This document shows positions 7,599 to 15,522 of a stretch of 45,620 nt of DNA, piece after piece; positions within the stretch are counted from its first letter, which is position 1; every line of letters begins with the position of its first letter. The translations under genes were made by a program, and so were the position numbers. The DNA comes from UBA927 sp964367095 (GTDB lineage: Bacteria > Patescibacteriota > Microgenomatia > UBA10105 > UBA927): NCBI GenBank assembly GCA_964367095.1, contig CAYIXE010000003.1:1-45620 (forward strand), written 5' to 3'. A model generated the notes under the pieces. The model saw only the letters and a program-made list of their open reading frames with translations, was not told the DNA's origin and made no database searches.

Positions 7599-9773
7599 TT
7601 ATATCGTTTTTGTATACCTCTCGCGGCTGCCGCGCACCACCTTCTCTCTGTTTTGGTTGACGGATCGGGGAAGCGGCAGGGTCGTCGCTGAAAACGGTGG
7701 TGACGTTTGATTATCGATAGAGAGCTTTAACACAATCTGATAGTTGCCAAGAGAAACCAACTCATCCTCCTTATACCGTTCTCCAAATTCGCGAGAAAGA
7801 AGCCTGCTATCGGCAGCTCCCACGGAAAATGAAATGAGTGAGCCTGCATTGCCAAAAATTGCTTTTTGCACCTCCTCATCTATTTGTCCCACATACTGAT
7901 TGGCAAGTGTTAAATCGAGGCGATACTTTCTGGCTTCTGATAAAATTTTGATAAATGATTGCGTCGCAAAATTTTGAAATTCATCGACATACAAATAAAA
8001 ATCTCTACGCTTTTCTTCTTCAATGTATACTCTGTTCATAGCGGCTAATTGAATTTTGGTGATAAGCATGGCACCCAAAAGGGCGCTGGTATCTTCTCCG
8101 AGCTTTCCTTGGGATAAATTGACGAGAATTATTTTCCCCTCGTTCATCATGCTTTCTAAATCAATTGTTGAATGCGGCTTGCCAACGATATTTCGAATAG
8201 TTTGAGACGACAAAAATTGTCCCACCTTGTTTAAAATTGATGAAATGGATTCACTGCGAAGTTGAGGTGATAATTTATTAAACTCATTTACCCAAAAACT
8301 CTTAAGCACTTTATCATCAAGATTTTCTATAGCCTTCATACGAAATTTTTCGTTTGTGAGAAGTTCCGGAATATCTAAAAACGTGGAGTCAGGTACGTGC
8401 GTCAACGTCAAAATCGTATTTCGCAAAATATACTCAAGTCTTGGGCCCCAGCTCATGTGGTAGAGTTTATAAAATATCGAGACGATGCCGGAGGCCACTA
8501 ACTCTCGATACGCTGGATTTTTCACTTCCAGGGGATTTAGATGAAACGGATGTTCTATGTCTGCCGGATCTAAATATACCACGTCATTTATCCTATGAGA
8601 CGGCACGTAGGTCAATAATATATCCGTAAGATCTCCGTGAGGGTCAATGACAGCAACCCCTTCACCGTTTTTCATATCATTTATTGCCATATTGGCTATA
8701 AGGGTGGATTTCCCTGTCCCTGTTTTTCCAATGATGTAGAGATGTTTACGCCTGTCTGTTCGTTCGACCCCAAATGTGGTTACCGTATTTTTAAATTCTG
8801 TACGTGCGAAAAAATTAATGTGTTTACGCGCCGTCTCATCTTCTGTGGCAATGGGAAGATTGGAAGGCGGCTCTCCCAAAAGTCGTGCTCCCCACCCAAT
8901 ATTTTTAATCATCGAAAGTCCCAACCCCTGAGGATGCCAAAGAGAAGCAAGTTCTGAATTTCCCAATATTTGTCCGACGGGAAACCCCCGAATACTTCTC
9001 TCTATAAACCCTTTCGCAAAAGCTTTTTTCTGCCAGAATGCTGGTTTTTGTACTAAAAAAGCATTTCCTTCACCCAGCGTATACACGCCAAGCGTCCCTG
9101 CGATACTTGAAAGAAGCCCCTCCGCTTCGCTCTCTGTTTGTCCGACGCAAAGCATGCGAAATGCCGTAGAGAATCCAACTTGTGCAAGTTTTTGTTCGAT
9201 GATACGGCTATGAGGATGTGATTTGGTTCTCCCAGTCGTTGATGATTGATCGGGAACACCTGCGGCTATAACGCTTGCCCCCTTTCTCTGCCAACTATTT
9301 CCAGCGGGTGAAATACAAAGCTGCAATGCAATTGCTTGAGTTTTTGGTAATTTTGCAATTTGTCCTAATACGCTTGCTAAAATATCTACATCTTTTAAGT
9401 CTTTGTACGTCTTTAGTGGATAATAGTAACTATTCCCCAACATGACGTTTCCCATCATGTGTGAAAGGGTAAAAAAGTGCTCTGCATAATCTGAAACAGG
9501 GGTCAACATTACTCTCGGGTATTGGGCGGTAAGCTGGCCCTCAATATATCCGCGCCTCGTCTCAAGAACACCGACAAAAAAATGAATTTGGCTGTTTACT
9601 GCTACTATTTCAAAACTAAACGATTCGTGGGTGTCGCGTTTGCCCATGAGCCACTCAATAATCCCAACATGAGATTTCCCACCTAGAGCGGCAAACACCT
9701 GTTCCATCGCAAGGGGCGACTCTTCGCTGTCGCGACTATTTGTCAATTCTAGAAGAACTCTCCCCTTTTCCAT
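7599..9773 (-). CDS. TraG/VirD4-like T4SS ATPase (coupling-protein type)
   Basis: A 724-residue protein. The N-terminal half (about 1-320) has no recognisable motif and no membrane helix. The ATPase core carries Walker A IGKTGTGKST (about 350-359), then AVIDPHGDLTD (about 377-387), Walker B LYVDEFQNF (about 592-600), and the downstream LANQYVGQ segment typical of TraG/VirD4/HerA-type P-loop ATPases. In T4SS such proteins recruit substrate, usually DNA or proteins, to the channel. The lack of N-terminal membrane helices differs from classical VirD4 and is common in CPR homologues. It diverges from the PrgI-VirB4 operon, sharing a 125-base intergenic region with an inverted repeat. Confidence 0.82.
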   Translation of the reverse strand: MEKGRVLLELTNSRDSEESPLAMEQVFAALGGKSHVGIIEWLMGKRDTHESFSFEIVAVNSQIHFFVGVLETRRGYIEGQLTAQYPRVMLTPVSDYAEHFFTLSHMMGNVMLGNSYYYPLKTYKDLKDVDILASVLGQIAKLPKTQAIALQLCISPAGNSWQRKGASVIAAGVPDQSSTTGRTKSHPHSRIIEQKLAQVGFSTAFRMLCVGQTESEAEGLLSSIAGTLGVYTLGEGNAFLVQKPAFWQKKAFAKGFIERSIRGFPVGQILGNSELASLWHPQGLGLSMIKNIGWGARLLGEPPSNLPIATEDETARKHINFFARTEFKNTVTTFGVERTDRRKHLYIIGKTGTGKSTLIANMAINDMKNGEGVAVIDPHGDLTDILLTYVPSHRINDVVYLDPADIEHPFHLNPLEVKNPAYRELVASGIVSIFYKLYHMSWGPRLEYILRNTILTLTHVPDSTFLDIPELLTNEKFRMKAIENLDDKVLKSFWVNEFNKLSPQLRSESISSILNKVGQFLSSQTIRNIVGKPHSTIDLESMMNEGKIILVNLSQGKLGEDTSALLGAMLITKIQLAAMNRVYIEEEKRRDFYLYVDEFQNFATQSFIKILSEARKYRLDLTLANQYVGQIDEEVQKAIFGNAGSLISFSVGAADSRLLSREFGERYKEDELVSLGNYQIVLKLSIDNQTSPPFSATTLPLPRSVNQNREKVVRGSRERYTKTI

Positions 9774-9810
9774 GTATCCATCTTATCATAATTTGAAAAA
9801 AATTCTCTGT

Positions 9811-9842
9811 CCGTGAAAACATTAAAACACGAGTTTTCACGG
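9811..9842. promoter_or_regulatory. Inverted repeat between divergent T4SS genes
   Basis: Perfect 10-bp arms CCGTGAAAAC (9811-9820) and GTTTTCACGG (9833-9842) flank a 12-base spacer. The left arm overlaps the position of the -35 region of the divergent minus-strand ATPase gene (-10 candidate TATGAT, 9790-9785). It could be an operator controlling both transcription units; a hairpin role in RNA is the alternative. Confidence 0.5.
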
Positions 9843-9863
9843 TCCTGATGCGCTTTGTACCCC

Positions 9864-9892
9864 TTGTCACACGACGCGCACCTTCCTACAAT
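9864..9892 (+). promoter_or_regulatory. Promoter of the PrgI-VirB4 operon, apparently leaderless
   Basis: TTGTCA (9864-9869), 17 bp, TACAAT (9887-9892), then six bases to the ATG at 9899. This promoter excludes the upstream in-frame ATG at 9848, because that codon lies before the -35 box, and it fixes the gene start. Confidence 0.6.
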
Positions 9893-9898
9893 GGTTAT

Positions 9899-11143
9899 AT
9901 GGAGCAACATCCTGTCCCCCAAAACGTAACCACGTTTCAGTTTCGCTTAATCGGCGACATGACCCTCAAGCAATTCGGGTACTTGTGTGCTGGGAGCGTC
10001 TTGGCCATTATTTCATACAAGTTGCCTCTTCCCTTTTTCTTCACGTGGCCGCTTACAACTGCCTTTGCATTGCTCGGTGTTGGATTTGCGTTCGTTCCCA
10101 TAGAGGAACGACCGATGGATGTGTGGGTATTTTCTTTTTTCAAAAGCATTTATAGTCCAACCCAATATATTTGGCAAAAAGGACACGCGCCAAAAGTGCC
10201 CGCCTCTCGCGTCGCGCCTGCCCAACCGACAAAAACACTCGCGCCGCAATCACAACCGGCACAACAACCCGCCACCCCAAATCTTCCATCTGTCGCACAC
10301 ATTTATGCGCCACAAGTAATCTCAACACACAAGCCAAAAACGTTTTTAGATCAGATTATTAATTTTTTTACTTTACCCGCTAAGACCACAACGCAAGTCT
10401 CGCCTCTCAGGCCATCGCCCGCAGCCTCACCGATTGTAAAATCCGTCACGGGCGTGCGACCACCAGAAGCAGCTCCTGTGGTTTTGACCACCGCTCCCGT
10501 TGCGACACCTATAAATGACCATAAAATACAAGAACTGGAGTCTGCCATTTCGATGCTTCGTGCACAACTTTCTAACCAAAACATCGCGAGTGATCGCGTA
10601 CTTGAATTACAAAAGCAACTAACTGACGTGCTCAAAGACAAAACACGAACAGACGATGAGCTCGTCTCCCTCAAACGTCAGATAAATACTGCATCTTTAG
10701 AAAACGCAGCGAATCCGCCAGTGTCCCCGATTTCAAAACAACCAAACAGTGAGCCAACAGTCAAACCATTTAGCTCTATAGACGCTGGTGTACGAGCGGG
10801 AATTCCACGATTTACAAATGTTCCAAATGTTATAACAGGAATTGTCCAAGACGATACCGGGGCGTTTCTCCCGGCCATTCTTATAACCGTTACCAACGCT
10901 GATGGCATTCCTATGCGGGCGTTAAAAACCAATAAATTAGGCCAGCTTGCCGCATCTACTCCGCTTCCTAATGGCGTCTATGTTATCGAAGTAGAAGACC
11001 CGCGAGAACGATTTATTTTTGACCGCATACAAGTAACATTAAACGGATCCGTCGTACCGGCCCTAGAAATTAAAGCAAAAAGTCAAAAACAGGTATCGAG
11101 AGAGAAAATGGCACAAGATATTTTTGGCAAAGCACCAATGTAG
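9899..11143 (+). CDS. PrgI-domain membrane protein with C-terminal carboxypeptidase-regulatory-like domain
   Basis: A 414-residue protein from the ATG at 9899. Residues 1-85 match the PrgI family layout: an N-terminal VPQNVTTFQFRLIGDMT stretch, two membrane helices (about 23-40 and 44-62), and FKSIYSPTQYIWQK after them. A long Pro/Ala/Thr-rich linker and a short coiled coil (about 205-260) follow. The C-terminal domain (about 305-400) has the ITGIVQDDTGAFLPAILITVTN pattern of carboxypeptidase-regulatory beta-sandwich domains, probably exposed on a surface. PrgI proteins precede VirB4 genes in many Gram-positive and CPR conjugation-like loci and resemble VirB3. The fused beta domain is a less usual addition. 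Confidence 0.78.
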   Translation: MEQHPVPQNVTTFQFRLIGDMTLKQFGYLCAGSVLAIISYKLPLPFFFTWPLTTAFALLGVGFAFVPIEERPMDVWVFSFFKSIYSPTQYIWQKGHAPKVPASRVAPAQPTKTLAPQSQPAQQPATPNLPSVAHIYAPQVISTHKPKTFLDQIINFFTLPAKTTTQVSPLRPSPAASPIVKSVTGVRPPEAAPVVLTTAPVATPINDHKIQELESAISMLRAQLSNQNIASDRVLELQKQLTDVLKDKTRTDDELVSLKRQINTASLENAANPPVSPISKQPNSEPTVKPFSSIDAGVRAGIPRFTNVPNVITGIVQDDTGAFLPAILITVTNADGIPMRALKTNKLGQLAASTPLPNGVYVIEVEDPRERFIFDRIQVTLNGSVVPALEIKAKSQKQVSREKMAQDIFGKAPM

Positions 11144-11146
11144 ACT

Positions 11147-11812
11147 ATGGCAGACACAATTTCACCCATACGGTCCTCTACACAACTCTTCACAGAGATA
11201 GCTGATGTGGACCGCGACCTTGTTTTATTTTCCGACGGCTCGGTCGCACTCGTCATCGCAACTACTGCCGTAAACTTTGGCTTGTTGTCCGAAAAAGAAC
11301 AGGACGCGATTATCTATGCGTATGCCGGGCTTCTCAATTCTCTTTCTTTTCCAATCCAGCTTATTATACAAACCATACACAAAGACATATCCGCATACTT
11401 AGGACTATTAGAAGATAAAGAAAAAACACAAAAAAATCCTAAATTAGCCAAAAGCATACATAGCTATCGAGCCTTCGTGTCTTCTATGGTAAAAGAAAAG
11501 GTGGTCTTAGATAAAAAGTTTTATATTGTGCTTCCCTTTACGGCAATTGAGCTTGGTATTTCTGCCTCTCCGCTTTTTAATTCCAAGAAATCCGGACTCC
11601 CGTTTGATAAGTCTTATATCTTAGATCGTGCAGAAATAGTGTTGATCCCTAAGAAAGATCACTTGGTGCGACTTTTGGCGCGCGTTGGTCTTCGGGCATC
11701 ACAACTTTCCTCTGAACAACTTATCAAACTCTATTTTAACGCGTACAATGCGGGGTCGCCGTCGCCTGACGTATCGCATTTTGTCGCCAAAAAGGAAAAT
11801 CATGTCAAATAA
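11147..11812 (+). CDS. TraC-like domain protein encoded just before VirB4
   Basis: A 221-residue protein with no membrane helix. It begins with a pattern known from the N-terminal domain of VirB4/TraC-type proteins: IADVDRDLVLFSDGSVALVI, then a helical AYAGLLNSLSFPIQLIIQT stretch. The C-terminal part is an alpha/beta segment ending SEQLIKLYFNAYN. It has no ATPase motifs. It starts three bases after the PrgI gene and overlaps the VirB4 gene by 11 bases, so it is probably co-translated and a structural partner of VirB4. The assignment rests on resemblance to separated N-terminal domains in other CPR loci; confidence in function is moderate. Confidence 0.62.
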   Translation: MADTISPIRSSTQLFTEIADVDRDLVLFSDGSVALVIATTAVNFGLLSEKEQDAIIYAYAGLLNSLSFPIQLIIQTIHKDISAYLGLLEDKEKTQKNPKLAKSIHSYRAFVSSMVKEKVVLDKKFYIVLPFTAIELGISASPLFNSKKSGLPFDKSYILDRAEIVLIPKKDHLVRLLARVGLRASQLSSEQLIKLYFNAYNAGSPSPDVSHFVAKKENHVK

Positions 11813-14800
11813 TCAACTTTTATCATCTCTTATCGGTACATTTACAAAAGCGCCGGTTGACCAAAAGACTTCCGTCACCTCAAGTGTGGTCGGAGGGCCA
11901 ATATCAATATTAGATGTCATATCTCCTCCTGCAATCGAAGTAGACTTTAACGAAGTAACTATTGGCGACTGGCACTACAGAACGCTTTTTACTGCAGGGT
12001 ATCCAAGGTTTGTTTCTGCTAATTGGCTTGAGCCGCTTATTTCGTTTAACCACACATTAAATATTTCCATGTATATCTACCCCACCCGATCAGAAGAAGT
12101 GCTTGAGAGTTTAAAACGTAAAGTGGGAGAAATGGAAGCCACTATACAATCAGATCTAAAGCGCGGCCGCGTCATCGAGCCGTCTATTCAAGTCGCTCTT
12201 GAAGACGCGCTCGGTCTACAGCAAGAATTGGCAAAAGGGTCGGAACGATTTTTCCAATTTGCTCTCTACGTCACTATACCCGCCAAATCGCGCGAGGATC
12301 TTGATAAAACAACCAATCAGGTAGAGGCAACCTTGGGATCACTTCTTATCGTCACCAAAAAGGCAGTGCTTCAAATGGAGGAAGGATTTAAAACAACGCT
12401 TCCCATGGGAAAAGACAGGCTGGTCATCACACGAAACATGGACACGACGTCTCTTGCGACAACGTTTCCCTTTACCACCTCTGAACTCACCGCAAATGAG
12501 GGAATTTTGTATGGGCTAAACGAACATAATGATTCTTTAATAATTTTTGACCGCTTCACTTTAGAGAATGCAAACGCAGTTGTTTTTGGTAAGTCTATAG
12601 CTGGCTGGGAAAACGTGCTTATGCGAACCAACAATCGTGTGCAGCTTATTTCAATTGGGACCCTTGTGGATCAATTAATCAAGCAGGATGGTATTACATA
12701 TCAAGACAACAACCTAGAGGGCGTTAAGAATCCAAACATAGAAATTTATTCTTTCGGAAAAGCGCTGCAGGGAGGATGGTCTCGTGTTCGCGTAGCCGCC
12801 CGCAAACCATTTACAAAACGGGAACAATTATATGAAGTCACTACAAAAAGCGGTCGCTCAATCACGGTCACAGCAGACCACTGTCTCGTTACGCTACGCG
12901 ACGGAAAAATAATTGCGACTCGCGGCCAAAGAGTGATGGCGGGAGACTGTCTTCCTGTGCCGCGCCACTTACCAAATTCAATACAAACGCCAAAATTTAT
13001 TGAACCAAAAGAGCTTGTCGCTAATTGGCCAGCAACCCTACCCCGAAAAATTGCCATAGACGCGCCGCTTCTCACACTTCTTGGCCTTGCCACAAGTGAG
13101 GGGCTCGTGCGTACGGACACACTAAACATCTACAATATCGACCCCACCGTTCTTGACGCTATCACCCAAAATGCACACGCAGTAGGCGCTCACGTGGCGC
13201 CAAGATTCGATGCGTCTCACCGAATGTGTGGATATAATATCCAACCTAACGCATACGCCAAATTATTTGTTGCATTGGGAGATGGAGGATTATCGGGCGA
13301 TAAGCGCGTTCCGCCGTTTCTTTTTACGGCCTCTAACGAACAAATCGCTCTCTACTTACGCGCATACTTTGAAGGTGACGGCACTGTGTCTGAAAAATCA
13401 GTCTCTTGTACGTCTAAATCACACGAACTCATGTCTGATATCGCATACCTCCTGCTTCGATTTAATATCATCGGACGCATCAAGCCCAAATACAAACGGG
13501 CAACCAATTCACAAAGCATGGGAGGAACATACTGGGAACTAACAATATCTGGGGCTGATGCAATCTCTTCGTATGCTAAAAATATCGGCTTCCTCACTCA
13601 AAGAAAAAACAAAAAAACAGACGCGCTCTTGGGAAAATTATCAAACACCAATGTAGACGTCATTTCTGGGCTTGCGCCTATTCTTACAAAGCTCTATCAA
13701 ATGCTCTATCAGGGTGATGATATAAAAGCGCCTGCTAATCTTTCACCACTTAAACGCGGCATATTTTCTCCTTCGCCACAACAACTAGCACACATTGTTC
13801 TGGCAGCTGAGGCTCGCATTGAAACGCTTGAAAAACAACGCTCACACATCAAATTTCTTAATCAACTCCCAGACTTGGACGCCCTCATTATGAGAGGCAA
13901 AAAAAATAGACGCCTCAACCACCTCCTCTGGTCAGAGCTTGGCTATTCTTGGCAACTTATGAAACAAAAACAAGTCATTCCTGGTGCGATAAATGTGCTT
14001 CGTGCATATAAAACCATCACAGGAGAAACCATAGCATTGTCTGAAATAAAACACATCCTTTATGAATCATTTAAAGAAACCGGCATGTCGCTTCTTCAAT
14101 ATAACAAAGGCCTCTGGACCTCTCTGACCCAAGAAGGCAGGAAAGATAGTGATGTTCGTTATCCCACCATTGTTGAAGCGGTGAACGTAATAAAAAAGCG
14201 CCACAAATCATTACAAACTACTATACGTCACGCAAAGAATATTTTGAAGAAATTGAAACTTCTGGCAACTGCTGATCTTTTTTGGGACCCAGTAGTTTCA
14301 AAAAAATCCATCAAGCATAGTGAGAAATATGTCTACGATCTTATTGTGGATAGTGGAACCTTCTTAACAGGGTCGGGCGGACTTTTTGTGCACAACTCCG
14401 GCGGAGGAAAGTCATATATGGTCAAGCTCGAGGTCATGCGGTCTATGATGTTTGACACTGAAGTTATCATTCTTGATCCTGAAAATGAATATGAAACGTT
14501 AGCGCTTGCAATGGGGGGCGAATATGTGCGATTTCGTTTTGGCTCAGAAACAAAGATAAATCCGTTTGATTTGGCCCTTCTCTCAGGCCAAGATGCAAAT
14601 GCCGGCGAGCTTAGTCAAAAAATATTATCCCTTCATGGATTTTTCCGTGTCGTCATGGGCACGCTCACACCTTCTGAAGACGCGCTGCTTGATCGAGCAC
14701 TCATTCTTACATACAAACAAAAAGGAATTACCCCTGATCCTTTAACTCACAGCAAAGAACCTCCTTTGATGGAAGATTTATACAAAACACTCGTTGGCAT

Positions 14801-15515
14801 GGAAGAAGCGCTTGCTAAGGGCCTAGCTGATCGGATAGAAAAATTTGTACGCGGAAGTTTGGTGGGCATCTTTGACCAACAAACCAATATTGCCATACGA
14901 AACCAGCTCACTGTTTTCTCCATACGCGATCTTGAGGACGAATTGCGGCCTATCGCTATGTTTCTTATATTAGATTTCATCTGGAATAAAATAAGGCACG
15001 ACAAAAGAAGGCGCCTTCTTATCGTTGACGAGGCGTGGTATCTGATGAAATATCAAGATTCTGCACAATTTCTCTATAGCATCGCTAAGCGTGCCCGCAA
15101 ATACTACCTTGGGATGACGACCATTACCCAAGATGTCGAAGATTTTTTGGCGACAGACATGGGTACTGCCATTATTCAAAACAGCAGTATGCAGATACTT
15201 CTTAAACAATCAACCGCAGCTATAGAAAAAATCGCAGACGTATTTTTCTTGTCTGAAGGAGAGAAACACCTTTTGTTGTCTTCAGACGTTGGTCAAGGAT
15301 TATTCTTTGCCGGTCCTGCACACGCGGCAATGCGCGTAGTAGCAAGCCCTGAAGAACATGCGCTTGCCACCACAAGGCCGCAAGACGCACCTATAAAACC
15401 GCCGATTCATGAACCAATTGCCCCTGTGGTAATCCCTACACAAACTACTCCAGAGCATATTCCCGCCACACCTTCAACGAATCGCCCCGTATTTACTGTC
15501 GAGACTGTCACATAA
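11802..15515 (+). CDS. virB4: VirB4-like T4SS ATPase precursor containing an intein
   Basis: A 1237-residue precursor. Residues 1-264 are the N-extein, 265-865 the intein, and 866-1237 the C-extein. After splicing the ATPase would be 636 residues, normal for CPR VirB4. Joining restores a perfect Walker A, GKSGGGKS, followed by YMVKLEVMRS. The C-extein carries Walker B RRLLIVDEAWYLM and the downstream TQDVEDFL and NSSMQILLKQS segments of the family. VirB4 powers pilus assembly and substrate transfer at the inner membrane. The ATG at 11802 has the Shine-Dalgarno-like AAGGAAAA 3 bases upstream; the longer in-frame start at 11685 would overlap the upstream gene heavily and is not used. The tail (about 1190-1237) is Pro/Thr-rich. 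Confidence 0.92.
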   Translation: MSNNQLLSSLIGTFTKAPVDQKTSVTSSVVGGPISILDVISPPAIEVDFNEVTIGDWHYRTLFTAGYPRFVSANWLEPLISFNHTLNISMYIYPTRSEEVLESLKRKVGEMEATIQSDLKRGRVIEPSIQVALEDALGLQQELAKGSERFFQFALYVTIPAKSREDLDKTTNQVEATLGSLLIVTKKAVLQMEEGFKTTLPMGKDRLVITRNMDTTSLATTFPFTTSELTANEGILYGLNEHNDSLIIFDRFTLENANAVVFGKSIAGWENVLMRTNNRVQLISIGTLVDQLIKQDGITYQDNNLEGVKNPNIEIYSFGKALQGGWSRVRVAARKPFTKREQLYEVTTKSGRSITVTADHCLVTLRDGKIIATRGQRVMAGDCLPVPRHLPNSIQTPKFIEPKELVANWPATLPRKIAIDAPLLTLLGLATSEGLVRTDTLNIYNIDPTVLDAITQNAHAVGAHVAPRFDASHRMCGYNIQPNAYAKLFVALGDGGLSGDKRVPPFLFTASNEQIALYLRAYFEGDGTVSEKSVSCTSKSHELMSDIAYLLLRFNIIGRIKPKYKRATNSQSMGGTYWELTISGADAISSYAKNIGFLTQRKNKKTDALLGKLSNTNVDVISGLAPILTKLYQMLYQGDDIKAPANLSPLKRGIFSPSPQQLAHIVLAAEARIETLEKQRSHIKFLNQLPDLDALIMRGKKNRRLNHLLWSELGYSWQLMKQKQVIPGAINVLRAYKTITGETIALSEIKHILYESFKETGMSLLQYNKGLWTSLTQEGRKDSDVRYPTIVEAVNVIKKRHKSLQTTIRHAKNILKKLKLLATADLFWDPVVSKKSIKHSEKYVYDLIVDSGTFLTGSGGLFVHNSGGGKSYMVKLEVMRSMMFDTEVIILDPENEYETLALAMGGEYVRFRFGSETKINPFDLALLSGQDANAGELSQKILSLHGFFRVVMGTLTPSEDALLDRALILTYKQKGITPDPLTHSKEPPLMEDLYKTLVGMEEALAKGLADRIEKFVRGSLVGIFDQQTNIAIRNQLTVFSIRDLEDELRPIAMFLILDFIWNKIRHDKRRRLLIVDEAWYLMKYQDSAQFLYSIAKRARKYYLGMTTITQDVEDFLATDMGTAIIQNSSMQILLKQSTAAIEKIADVFFLSEGEKHLLLSSDVGQGLFFAGPAHAAMRVVASPEEHALATTRPQDAPIKPPIHEPIAPVVIPTQTTPEHIPATPSTNRPVFTVETVT
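12594..14396 (+). mobile_element. Intein with LAGLIDADG homing endonuclease, in VirB4 Walker A
   Basis: An in-frame insertion of 601 codons between the K and S of GK|SGGGKS. Splice-site residues are Ser1 (12594), a terminal His-Asn (14391-14396) and Ser+1 (14397). Block A is S-I-A-G-W-E with IGTLVDQL. Block B is ITVTADHCL, with the T-x-x-H motif. LAGLIDADG-like motifs are LLTLLGLATSEG and LRAYFEGDGTV, about 90 residues apart. Block F is YDLIVDSGTFLTGSGGLFVHN, split here only by description. About 240 residues between the second endonuclease motif and block F form an extra helical region with basic stretches, probably DNA-binding. All core splicing residues look intact, so self-excision is expected. 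Confidence 0.93.
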
Positions 15516-15522
15516 ATAATCT

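Noticed and set aside
9848..9898. Longer N-terminus for the PrgI-domain protein
   Set aside because: The extra codons span the promoter hexamers, and the PrgI family pattern begins at the ATG at 9899.
11685..11801. Longer N-terminus for VirB4
   Set aside because: It would overlap the TraC-like gene by 128 bases and has no ribosome site, while the ATG at 11802 does.
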